This document shows positions 16,328 to 25,491 of a stretch of 64,000 nucleotides of DNA, piece by piece; positions within the stretch are counted from its first letter, which is position 1, and the number at the start of each line of letters is the position of its first letter. The position numbers and the translations under genes were made by a program. The DNA is from Burkholderia sp. Ax-1719 (GTDB lineage: Bacteria; Pseudomonadota; Gammaproteobacteria; Burkholderiales; Burkholderiaceae). The notes under the pieces are model-generated. The model saw nothing but the letters and a program-made list of their open reading frames with translations. It ran no database searches and had not been told where the DNA came from. Location: the NCBI RefSeq assembly GCF_011753055.1, contig NZ_VWWJ01000011.1:1-64000 (forward strand). Reading direction: 5' to 3'.

Positions 16328-17872
16328 GTGGCGTCACCGGTTTCGATCCCGCTAACGTTTGCGTGTGCCGCTTTGCTGTCATTTGCGGCCGATTCGATCG
16401 CACTTCCGCGCGTGGGCTTGCGCCACACGCCGGTTGCGCTCGCGCTGCATATCGTTAGCGTGGTATTCGTCGCCTGCCTGATTTGCGCGCTCACTCGCCG
16501 TCCGTACTTTTCGGCGTTTATCGCCCTGGCGCTTGTCGGCCTGGTGAGCGGCGTGAGCAATGCGAAATACGCATCCTTGCGCGAGCCTTTCGTTTTTACG
16601 GATCTCAGTCTGTTCAGCCAGCTATTCGCGCATCCGCGGCTTTATTTGCCATTCCTGAGTGTGCAGACGGTGATTGCCATCGTCGCGGGTGTGCTTCTGC
16701 TGGCGGCCGGCTTTTTCCTCGATACAGCAGCGCCTGCGCGTGTGGCGGGATGCAGCGCACTGGCGGCAGCCGCCTCGCTCATCTTCGGCTACCTACTCGC
16801 CGCACGCCTGCCGCTCACGCTCGAACCACTCGAAGACCAGCGCCGTCACGGTTTTTTTGCCGTCTTCGTCGCGTATCTGCTCAACGGCATGCGTCGCGCA
16901 ACGTTCCGCGGCTTCGAGCGCGCAATGCTCGCCAGCCCATTCGCGCAAGCATTCGAGCCGAAGAACCGTCCCGACATCATCATCATCCAGAGCGAATCTT
17001 TCTTCGACGCGCGCGAGTCAAGCGCCGCAATCGAACCGTCGCTCTACACGCATTTCGACGCCGCGCTGCGAGAATCGGCCACTCACGGTCAACTGGAAGT
17101 CCCCGCGTGGGGCGCCAACACCATGCGCTCCGAATTCGCGCTCCTAAGCGGCATTGCGTCGGCCAGACTCGGCTACGCGCGCTTCTATCCGTACGCCTTC
17201 GCCCGTCGCGCCTGCGCATCGCTTGCCAACTGGTTCAAAAAAGCCGGCTACGAAACCGTCGCGATCCACCCGTACTACGCCGACTTCTTCGGCCGCGAGC
17301 GCGTCTTCCCGCTGCTCGGCTTCGACCGTTTTCTCGACATCCGCGCCTTCGCCAACGCCCGGCGCGCGGGTCCGTACATTTCCGATGAAAGCGTCCTTGA
17401 GCGCATCGTCAAAGAACTCGATTCGTCGCGTTCGAAACCCGCCTTCATCTTCGCGATGACGATGGAAAACCACGGCCCTTTGCATCTGGAAACTGTAGAA
17501 AAGGGCGAATCCAGCCGTTATCACAACCTTGGGGAAGATCCGGCATACAAGGATCTCACCGCGTATCTGCGTCACATTGCGAACGCGGACGCCATGATCG
17601 GCCGGTTGCTCGCGCATCTGCGCGCGCGCCGCCGCGACACCGTGCTGTGTTTCTACGGCGATCATGTGCCCGCGTTACCGCGCGTATTCGAACGGCTCGG
17701 CACTGTACCGAGCCGCAGTCATTACTTCATCTGGCGGAATTTCGGAGATCGGCCGGCCAGGAAGCAAGACAGAGCCGTCGAGGATCTCGGCGCCGCGCTG
17801 CTCCACACGATGGAGTCGGCAGGCGGGCGTGAGGTCGCGGCGAGCGTGTCCGAGAGAACAGAGCAGCTATGA
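16328..17872 (+). CDS. LTA synthase / sulfatase-family membrane enzyme
   Basis: Likely transfers a phospho-head group (phosphoglycerol or phosphoethanolamine) or cleaves a sulfate/phosphate outside the inner membrane. The 514-residue protein has four or five N-terminal hydrophobic helices (to about residue 180). An alkaline-phosphatase-fold domain follows: PDIIIIQSESFF gives the metal Glu, GANTMRSEFALLSG the nucleophile Thr, AMTMENHGP a conserved His, and FYGDHVPALP the DH metal pair. All the usual LtaS/MdoB active-site residues seem kept. The start is GTG at 16328, with GAGGAG 7 bp upstream; it lies just after the SDR stop. The stop overlaps the synthase ATG (ATGA). By position it matches wcbQ of B. 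pseudomallei. The substrate is unknown. Confidence 0.75.
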   Translation: MASPVSIPLTFACAALLSFAADSIALPRVGLRHTPVALALHIVSVVFVACLICALTRRPYFSAFIALALVGLVSGVSNAKYASLREPFVFTDLSLFSQLFAHPRLYLPFLSVQTVIAIVAGVLLLAAGFFLDTAAPARVAGCSALAAAASLIFGYLLAARLPLTLEPLEDQRRHGFFAVFVAYLLNGMRRATFRGFERAMLASPFAQAFEPKNRPDIIIIQSESFFDARESSAAIEPSLYTHFDAALRESATHGQLEVPAWGANTMRSEFALLSGIASARLGYARFYPYAFARRACASLANWFKKAGYETVAIHPYYADFFGRERVFPLLGFDRFLDIRAFANARRAGPYISDESVLERIVKELDSSRSKPAFIFAMTMENHGPLHLETVEKGESSRYHNLGEDPAYKDLTAYLRHIANADAMIGRLLAHLRARRRDTVLCFYGDHVPALPRVFERLGTVPSRSHYFIWRNFGDRPARKQDRAVEDLGAALLHTMESAGGREVAASVSERTEQL

Positions 17873-20800
17873 AGAACAGCAAGATCGCAATCGTCGGTAT
17901 GTCGTGCCGTTTCCCGGGTGGGGTCACCGGGCCGGACGAATTCTGGAGTCTGCTCGAGAACGAGAAAGACGCCGTCACGCAGATTCCCGCCGATCGTTTC
18001 GGCACGGAGTTCTATCAGCATCCCTCGAAGCGCGAGCCCGGCAAGAGCTACACGTTCTCCGCGGGTGTGCTCGACGATGTCGCGGGTTTCGACGCGGCCT
18101 TCTTCGGCATTTCGCCGCGTGAAGCGACGCAGATGGACCCGCAGCAGCGCTTGCTGCTCGAACTCACGTGGGAAGCGTTCGAAGACGCCGGCGTGCGTCC
18201 CGAGGCGCTGCGCGGCAGCGATTGCGCGGTCTACGTGGGCGTGGCCAGCACGGACTACGGCAACCGCAATATGGACGACCTGAGCACCGTCGATCCGTAT
18301 TCGGCCACCGGCAATACGCTCTCCATCGCGTCGAACCGCATTTCGTGGGTCTACGATCTGCGCGGCCCGAGCATGTCGATCGATACGGCGTGTTCGTCGT
18401 CGCTCGTCGCGCTGCATCAGGCTGTCAAGGCGCTGCAAACCGGCGACGCCAGCATGGCGCTTGCGGGCGGCGTCAATCTGCTGCTGCATCCTTACGGTTT
18501 TGTCGGTTTCTCGAAGGCGTCGATGCTGTCGCCGCGCGGCCGTTGCCGTGCGTTCGACGCGACCGGCGACGGCTATGTGCGCGCCGAAGGTGGCGCGGTC
18601 GTGGTGCTGAAGACGCTTGAGCGCGCGCTCGCGGACGGCGACACGATTCACGCGGTCATCGCGGGCAGCGGCGTCAATTCGGACGGTTTCACGCAAGGCG
18701 GCATCAGCGTTCCGGGCACGCCGACGCAGGCCGCGCTGCTGCGCGAGGTCTACGCGCGCGCGCAGATCGATCCGCGCACCGTCGATTATCTGGAAGCGCA
18801 CGGCACGGGCACGGCGGTGGGCGATCCGATCGAAACGCGCGCGCTTGCCGATGTCGTCGGCGCGGGCCGCGATGCGGATTCGCCGCTGCTGATCGGCTCG
18901 GTCAAGACCAATATCGGTCACCTGGAAACGGGTTCGGGCATGGCGGGTCTGCTCAAGGCCGTGCTGTGCCTGAAGCATCGCGCGGTGCCGCGTTCGCTGC
19001 ACTTCGAAAAGCCGAATCCGAATATCGATTTTGCGGGCGGTCATCTGCGCGTGGTCGAGCGTATGACGCCGATTGGCGCGCATGGTCGTGATCTGGTGGT
19101 GGGCGTCAATTCATTCGGCTTTGGCGGCACGAATGCGCACGTCGTGTTGACGCAAGCGCCTGCGCCGAAAGCCGAAGCCACGCAGACGACACAAGCAGCA
19201 GGTTTCGCGCCGCTCGTGCTTACCGCACGTTCGGAGCGCGCACTCACCACGCTCGCCGCGCGCTATCTTGCGCGCCTCGATGCAGGTCACGCGTGGGGCG
19301 CGCTCGCGGCGGCCGCCGCGCATCGTCGTCAATGGCTCGAACATCGCGCGATCATTGCGCCCGCAACCTCCGACGAAGCGCATGCCGCGCTCGCCGCGCT
19401 GGCGCATCCGGAAAACGTGGAAGCGCAGGGCGGGATCGCGCCTGCCGCACTCGTGCATGCACAAGTCGTCGCGGACGATGCGCCGATTGCGCTGGTGTTC
19501 TCGGGCAATGGCTCGCAGTGGGCGGGCATGGGCAAGCAACTGCTCGCCGAAGACGCCGTGTTCCGCGCCGCAGTCGAAGAAGTGGATGCACTCTGGTGCG
19601 CAGACGGCAGCCCGTCGCTGCAAGCCCTGCTCGCAGCGGGGGCAGACAATGAAACGCTCGCCGCCACCGAACACGCGCAGCCGCTGTTGTTTGCGATCCA
19701 GGTCGGCATTGTGCGCTCGATTGAAGCGCACGGCGTGGCCTACGATGCATGCGTTGGCCACAGCGTCGGCGAAGTCGCCGCCGCCTGGGCGTCGGGCGCG
19801 CTCACGCTCGCTGACGCCGTACAGGTCGTGAAGATCCGCAGCCGCGCCCAGGCGCTCACGCGCGGCACGGGCCGCATGGCGGCCGCTGGCATCGGCGAGG
19901 CCGAAGCGCGCGAAATGATCCTGCAGCAAGGCTTGACCGGCGACGTCGAAGTCGCGGGCATCAACAGCGTGCAGTCGGTCACGCTGGCAGGTTCGCTCGC
20001 GGGCCTCGACGTGATCGGTACGGCGCTCAAGGCCACGGGCCGCTTCTACCAGCTACTCGATCTGGACTACGCGTTCCACAGCCGTCACATGAACGCCATC
20101 GAAGCGCCGGTGCGCGAGGGCCTGGCCGATATCGCGCCGCGCGTAGCCACGCATCGTTACGTGTCGACGGTCACGGGCGCGCCGCTCGCAGGCAACGAAC
20201 TCGACGCACAGTACTGGTGGCGCAATATCCGCGAGCCGGTGCGCTTTGGCGACGCCATCGCGCATCTGGTGGGCGAGGGCGTGCGCCTTTTTGTCGAAGT
20301 CGGTCCGCACTCGATTCTGCGCACTTACGTGAAGCAGACGCTCGACGCGCTCAAGGAAACTGGCGCGCCGCTGCCGACGCTCAAGCGTCAGCACGACAGC
20401 GCCGCGACGCTGCATCGCGCGGTGCTCGCCGCCGTGGCGCATGGCGCGCGCGTCGACCGCGAACGCCTCGTGCCGCGCGTCGCCGATACCGATCGGGTGA
20501 CGCTGCCGGTCTACCCGTGGCAGCACGAACACTATTGGCTCGTGCCGACGATCGAAGGCTATGGCCTCGCGAACCGTCATCGCGTGCACCCGTTGCTGGG
20601 CTATCGGCTGCACGAACACGCGTTTGGCTGGGAAAACCATATCGATCCGACGCGTCTGCCGTATCTGGCCGATCACGTCGTCGATGGCGGCGTGACTTAT
20701 CCTGCCGCCGGTTTCGTGGAGATGGCGCTGGCCGCTGCGCGCGTGTTCTTCGCGACCGAAACCTGCGCGCTCGAAAACGTCGAAATCCGTCAGCCGGTGG

Positions 20801-23800
20801 TGTTCCAGGCGAATCACGCCAAGCTGTTCCGCCTCGTGATCGATGTGCGCACGGCGGCGTTCACGATCGAAACGCGTGAGCGCATGAGCGACGACGCGTG
20901 GTCGGTCAATGTCGTGGGCCGGCTGCTCGCCAGCGGCAACACGCTCGACGCCAACACCGCGCCGGACGCGCACCTGCTGCAATCGCTGTCGACGCAACTC
21001 GCCATCGACGCGCCCACGCTCTACGCGGCCACCGAATCGATCGGCCTGACCTACGGCCCGCAATTCCGCCGCGTGCAATGCGTGCGTGCGTCGAGCGATG
21101 CGGTGCTCGCCGAACTCGCCGCGCCGCAACTTGCCGACGACGCCGATCTCGCGCGCTACAGCCTGCATCCGTCCCTGCTCGACGCGGGCTTCCACCCGCT
21201 ATTCGCGCTGACGGCGGCCAATAACGGCGATCGCGCCGCGTGGCTGCCGGTGCAGTTCGGCCGCATCGACTATCTGCGCGGCGATACGATCCGCCAGGTG
21301 CTGGCCGTGGTCGAGCGCCGCAGCCCGCATTCGGTGGTCGTGTCGTTCCATTTCCTCGACAGCGCCGCGCGCGTCGTCGCACGTCTCGCGCAGTGCCGCT
21401 TCCGTCGCGTCGATCTGCAGGCGCGCCGTCACGCCGCGCCGTCGCGCTACACGTATGACCTGGAGGCGCGTCCGCTCGCGGGCGGTTTTGACGCGTCGGC
21501 GTTGCCCGCGCCCGCTGCGTTGCTGGAAGAAGCGCAGCGCGTGCTGGCGAACCAGGGCGGCCAGGACGCGCAGAAGCGCCGCTCGATGCACCTGACCGAA
21601 GTGCTGCCGCTCATCGACGTGCTCGCCAGCGGCTATGCGCTGCGCGCGTTCGAGAAGATCGGCGCGTTCCGCACGCCGGGTCTCGCGTTCGGCCCGCTGC
21701 CGGAACTGGCCGCGCGTCTGGCGTCGATGCTGGTCGAAGACGGTCTCGCGCGCTATGAGGGCGATCTGCTCGTGCGCGAGCCGGAAGCCTGCGAGGCGTT
21801 GCCGTCGATCGACGAACTCTGGCACAGCCTGCTCGAACAGTCACCCGCTCACGTCGCGGAACTGACGCTGCTCGCGCATTGCGGCGCGGCGCTGCCCGCG
21901 CTGCTCTCGGGCGAAATGGCACCCGAAAAGCTGATGTCGCCGACCAGCAAGAGTCTGGTCGAACACTTCTTCGAAGCCTCGCCGACGTGGTCGCATGTGC
22001 GTGCGTTGATCGCCGCGTTTGCTTCGCGCGCGGTGGCGTCGTGGCAAGCGCCGCGCCGTCTGCGCGTGCTGGAAATCGGCCGCTCGGATGTGGACGTGCC
22101 GCGTCCGCTCGAAGTGGCGTTGCCGCTCGCGCGCTGCGATTACGCGATTGCCTGCACCGCGCCGCAACAGGCGTCGCTGGCGGCTGAAGGCGGCCACAGC
22201 GCGCGCCTCGTCACGCTGGTCGCGGGCGATCGTCTCGCGCTTCAAGGCGACGACGACGCGCCGTATGACCTCGTGATCGCCAATTGCCTGCTGGCCGGTC
22301 AGAACGATCCGCTCGCGACGCTGACCGCGCTGCGCGGCTGGCTCGCGCCGGGCGCGTTCGTCGCACTGGCGGAGCCGCGACGCGGCCGCTTCGGCGATAT
22401 CGTGTTCGGCCCGGCGCGCGCCGATGCGGCTTCGTCGCTGAATGCCGCCGATCTCGCGCGTCTGCTGGAAGCCGCCGGTTTCACCGATGTCGTGTCGTTC
22501 GCGGAGCAGGGCTACGAAATCGAAGGCACGCCCGCGATGATCGTGGCGCGCGCACCGACGCGCCAGCCGACGAATACGGCGGTCGCGGCAGAACCGGCGA
22601 AAGCGCCGTGGTTGCTCGTCCACGCCGATGAGGTGGCGGATGCTCGCGCCGCCGGCCTCGCCGATGCCCTGCGCGCACGCGGCGGCGATGTCCAACTCAT
22701 CGCGCAAGCGGAAGTCGCGACCGCACTGCATGCGATCAGCGCCGCGCGCGATGGCGCGCCGCTGCATCTCGTGTTCGTCGCGCCTGACGTTGCGCTGCCC
22801 GTCGATGCCGATGGTGCAGCACTGATGCAGACCCAGCGCGCAACCTCGGTGGCGCTTGCGCGCCTCGTGCGCGAACTGGGTGCATCCGCGCTGCCCGTAC
22901 AACTGAGCATCGTCACGCAGGACGGTTCGCCGTTCGCGCTCGAAGGCGACGGCAATCGCGCGCCGCGCCGCGCCGAACAGGCGACGCTGTGGGGCCTGGG
23001 CCGCGTACTCTCGAACGAACATCCGGAACTGGGCTGCCGCCTGATCGACGTATCGGCGGCCTGTGCGAACGCTCTGGAAACGCTCGCGCAGGAACTGCTG
23101 GCGGGCGATGTCGAAGAAGAAGTGCTGCTCAGCGCGCGTGGCCGCTTCGTGCCGCGCATGCTGGATGCGACGCAGGCGCAACGTCGCGCGCCGGAAAAAA
23201 GCGCAATCGCCAAAGGCTCGGTACTCGCGTTCGATACGCCGGGTTCGCTGCGCAACCTCGAATGGTTCGCACAAATCCCGCGCGCACTCGAAACCGATGA
23301 AGTCGAAATCGAACCGGTCGCCACGGGCCTGAACTTCCGCGACGTCATGTACGCGATGGGTCTGCTCTCGGACGAAGCCGTGGAAACCGGCTTCGCGGGC
23401 GCGACCGTCGGCATGGAGCTGTCGGGCCGTGTCACGCGTGTTGGCGCTGGCGTGAGCAACTTCAAGGCCGGCGACGCCGTGCTCGGTTTCGCACCGGCTT
23501 CGTTTGCGACGCGTGTTGTCACGCGGGCGGGCGCAGTCACGCGCAAACCCGCTTCGATGACGTTTGAAGAAGCCGCAACGGTGCCCACCACTTTCTTCAC
23601 CGCCTGGTATGCGCTCGTCGAACTGGCGCGCGTGCGCGAAGGCGAGCGCGTGCTGGTGCACGGCGGCGCGGGCGGCGTGGGCATCGCCGCGATCCAGCTC
23701 GCTCGTCTGCTGGGCGCGGAGGTCTACGCAACCGCAGGCAGCCGCGAGAAGCGCGAATTCGTGCGCCTGCTGGGCGTCGATCGCGTGTTCGATTCGCGTA

Positions 23801-25491
23801 GCCTCGCGTTCGCCGATCAGGTGCGCGATGCAACCGGCGGCGCGGGCGTCGATGTGGTGCTGAATTCGCTCGCGGGCGAGGCGATGGTGCGCAGTATCGA
23901 CACGCTGCGTCCGTTCGGCCGCTTTCTTGAGTTGGGCAAGCGCGACTTCTACGAGAACAGCCGTATTGGTCTGCGGCCGTTCCGCAACAACATCAGCTAT
24001 TTCGGCATCGACGCCGATCAGCTCATGGGCGCGCTGCCCGAGCTGACCACGCGTCTGTTCGAAGCCGTCATGCAGCGTTTCGCCGATGGCGTGCTGCATC
24101 CGCTGCCGTATCGTCTGTTCCCGGCGGCGCGCGTGGAAGAAGCGTTCCGCTACATGCAGCAGGCGCGCCAGATCGGCAAGGTGCTGGTCGGCTATCCGGC
24201 GGGCACGCCTGCGCCGACGCGCGGCGCGACGCACGCGGCACAAGCGGCGCACGCGCTGCGCTGCGATGCGAACGGCGCGTATCTGGTGATCGGCGGCACG
24301 GGTGGTCTGGGCTTTGCGACGGCGCGCTGGATGGTGGCGCGCGGCGCGCGTCATGTGACGCTCGCCAGCCGCAGCGGCACGCTGAGCGACGCCGCACGCG
24401 CCGAAGTCGCGCGCTGGAACGACGAACACGGCGTGCAGACGCATGTGATGTCGTGCGACGTGACGAACGCCGCCGCTGTGCAGGCGCTGGTCGCGCAGAT
24501 CAATGCGCGCGGCACGCCGCTCAAGGGCGTGCTGCATTCGGCCATGCATATCGACGATGGCCTCGTGCGCAATCTCGACGATGCGCGCTTCGAAGCCGTG
24601 CTCGCACCGAAGCTCGCAGGCGCGTGGAATCTGCATCGCGCGACGCTCGGTTGCGCGCTCGACTTCTTCATCGTCTATTCGTCGGCGACGACGGCGCTCG
24701 GCAATCCGGGCCAGTCGAGCTACGTGGCGGCAAACAGTTTCCTGGAGGCGCTGGTGGAAACGCGGCGCGCTACGAACCTGCCGGGCACGTTCATGGCGTG
24801 GGGCCCGCTCGACGACGTCGGCTTCCTGGCGCGCAACGAGAAGACGCGCGAGGCATTGCAATCGCGTATCGGCGGTACGTCGATCTCGTCGGAGGAGGCG
24901 CTGCTTGCGCTTGAACGCGTGCTGGTGGCGGGCGGCGCGGGCGAAGCGGTGGTGCGCCTCGACTGGCAGGCGCTCTCGCGCGGTATGCCCGCGGCCGGCG
25001 CGCGCCGTTACGCGGCGCTGCGCACGCGCAACGCAAACGAACCGGCAAGCGATGGCGGTCAGCCGTTGCGTGGCCGTATCGCAGCGCTGCCGCACGCCGA
25101 AGCGCTCGCGCTGGTCGAAGAAACGCTGCGCACGCAGATCGCGCGGATCCTGCACCTTGCGCCGGAAAAGGTGGAACTGGAGCGTTCCGTGCTCGATATG
25201 GGCATGGATTCGCTGATGGGCATGGAACTCGGCCTCGCGGTGGAAGAGGCCTTCGAGGTCAAGCTCTCGGTGATGGCGATCGCGGAGGGCGCGACGGTGC
25301 GCACGCTGGCGGCGCGCATCGTCGAATCGATCGAGGCCGACGCGGAATCCGCCGATTCGCCGCTCGAAGCCCAGGCCGACGCGCAGAGCGCCGCGCAAAC
25401 CGAAGCGGCCGCGGCGCTCGCGCGCAAGCATGCGATCGAGGTCGAGCCTTCGACGTCGGCCACGCCCGCCGTCGAGGAGCTGGTCGAATGA
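17869..25491 (+). CDS. wcbR: Iterative highly reducing type I polyketide synthase (KS-AT-DH-psiMT-ER-KR-ACP)
   Basis: Builds an acyl chain on its own carrier domain. Domain order by residue: KS 4-425 (DTACSSS, Cys175; His311 in EAHGTGT; His351 in NIGHLE). AT 545-840 (GHSVGE, Ser632; specificity motif YAFHS). DH 895-1180 (His936 in DHVVDGGVTYPAAG, later HPSLLDAGFH). A methyltransferase-like region about 1300-1560, with the SAM loop lost (LEIGRSDVD). A structural KR half about 1570-1780. ER about 1795-2115 (HGGAGGVGIAAIQLA). KR about 2135-2330 (GGTGGLG; Tyr2285; IDDG suggests B-type). ACP with Ser2448 in GMDSL. All reductive sites look intact, so a saturated chain is expected. There is no thioesterase, so release needs another enzyme; the PLP synthase two genes downstream is the obvious one. 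The C-terminal tail is Ala/Glu-rich. Start and stop both overlap the neighbours by 4 bp. Confidence 0.92.
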   Translation: MKNSKIAIVGMSCRFPGGVTGPDEFWSLLENEKDAVTQIPADRFGTEFYQHPSKREPGKSYTFSAGVLDDVAGFDAAFFGISPREATQMDPQQRLLLELTWEAFEDAGVRPEALRGSDCAVYVGVASTDYGNRNMDDLSTVDPYSATGNTLSIASNRISWVYDLRGPSMSIDTACSSSLVALHQAVKALQTGDASMALAGGVNLLLHPYGFVGFSKASMLSPRGRCRAFDATGDGYVRAEGGAVVVLKTLERALADGDTIHAVIAGSGVNSDGFTQGGISVPGTPTQAALLREVYARAQIDPRTVDYLEAHGTGTAVGDPIETRALADVVGAGRDADSPLLIGSVKTNIGHLETGSGMAGLLKAVLCLKHRAVPRSLHFEKPNPNIDFAGGHLRVVERMTPIGAHGRDLVVGVNSFGFGGTNAHVVLTQAPAPKAEATQTTQAAGFAPLVLTARSERALTTLAARYLARLDAGHAWGALAAAAAHRRQWLEHRAIIAPATSDEAHAALAALAHPENVEAQGGIAPAALVHAQVVADDAPIALVFSGNGSQWAGMGKQLLAEDAVFRAAVEEVDALWCADGSPSLQALLAAGADNETLAATEHAQPLLFAIQVGIVRSIEAHGVAYDACVGHSVGEVAAAWASGALTLADAVQVVKIRSRAQALTRGTGRMAAAGIGEAEAREMILQQGLTGDVEVAGINSVQSVTLAGSLAGLDVIGTALKATGRFYQLLDLDYAFHSRHMNAIEAPVREGLADIAPRVATHRYVSTVTGAPLAGNELDAQYWWRNIREPVRFGDAIAHLVGEGVRLFVEVGPHSILRTYVKQTLDALKETGAPLPTLKRQHDSAATLHRAVLAAVAHGARVDRERLVPRVADTDRVTLPVYPWQHEHYWLVPTIEGYGLANRHRVHPLLGYRLHEHAFGWENHIDPTRLPYLADHVVDGGVTYPAAGFVEMALAAARVFFATETCALENVEIRQPVVFQANHAKLFRLVIDVRTAAFTIETRERMSDDAWSVNVVGRLLASGNTLDANTAPDAHLLQSLSTQLAIDAPTLYAATESIGLTYGPQFRRVQCVRASSDAVLAELAAPQLADDADLARYSLHPSLLDAGFHPLFALTAANNGDRAAWLPVQFGRIDYLRGDTIRQVLAVVERRSPHSVVVSFHFLDSAARVVARLAQCRFRRVDLQARRHAAPSRYTYDLEARPLAGGFDASALPAPAALLEEAQRVLANQGGQDAQKRRSMHLTEVLPLIDVLASGYALRAFEKIGAFRTPGLAFGPLPELAARLASMLVEDGLARYEGDLLVREPEACEALPSIDELWHSLLEQSPAHVAELTLLAHCGAALPALLSGEMAPEKLMSPTSKSLVEHFFEASPTWSHVRALIAAFASRAVASWQAPRRLRVLEIGRSDVDVPRPLEVALPLARCDYAIACTAPQQASLAAEGGHSARLVTLVAGDRLALQGDDDAPYDLVIANCLLAGQNDPLATLTALRGWLAPGAFVALAEPRRGRFGDIVFGPARADAASSLNAADLARLLEAAGFTDVVSFAEQGYEIEGTPAMIVARAPTRQPTNTAVAAEPAKAPWLLVHADEVADARAAGLADALRARGGDVQLIAQAEVATALHAISAARDGAPLHLVFVAPDVALPVDADGAALMQTQRATSVALARLVRELGASALPVQLSIVTQDGSPFALEGDGNRAPRRAEQATLWGLGRVLSNEHPELGCRLIDVSAACANALETLAQELLAGDVEEEVLLSARGRFVPRMLDATQAQRRAPEKSAIAKGSVLAFDTPGSLRNLEWFAQIPRALETDEVEIEPVATGLNFRDVMYAMGLLSDEAVETGFAGATVGMELSGRVTRVGAGVSNFKAGDAVLGFAPASFATRVVTRAGAVTRKPASMTFEEAATVPTTFFTAWYALVELARVREGERVLVHGGAGGVGIAAIQLARLLGAEVYATAGSREKREFVRLLGVDRVFDSRSLAFADQVRDATGGAGVDVVLNSLAGEAMVRSIDTLRPFGRFLELGKRDFYENSRIGLRPFRNNISYFGIDADQLMGALPELTTRLFEAVMQRFADGVLHPLPYRLFPAARVEEAFRYMQQARQIGKVLVGYPAGTPAPTRGATHAAQAAHALRCDANGAYLVIGGTGGLGFATARWMVARGARHVTLASRSGTLSDAARAEVARWNDEHGVQTHVMSCDVTNAAAVQALVAQINARGTPLKGVLHSAMHIDDGLVRNLDDARFEAVLAPKLAGAWNLHRATLGCALDFFIVYSSATTALGNPGQSSYVAANSFLEALVETRRATNLPGTFMAWGPLDDVGFLARNEKTREALQSRIGGTSISSEEALLALERVLVAGGAGEAVVRLDWQALSRGMPAAGARRYAALRTRNANEPASDGGQPLRGRIAALPHAEALALVEETLRTQIARILHLAPEKVELERSVLDMGMDSLMGMELGLAVEEAFEVKLSVMAIAEGATVRTLAARIVESIEADAESADSPLEAQADAQSAAQTEAAAALARKHAIEVEPSTSATPAVEELVE

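Noticed and set aside
17722..19083. 453-codon minus-strand frame over the synthase start
   Set aside because: The composition is typical of antisense to G+C-rich genes. It covers the KS active-site region of the opposite strand.
21841..25431. 1196-codon open frame antisense to the polyketide synthase
   Set aside because: A shadow frame caused by high third-position G+C. It is Arg/His/Gln-rich, has no domain signature, and the sense strand encodes intact ER, KR and ACP domains.
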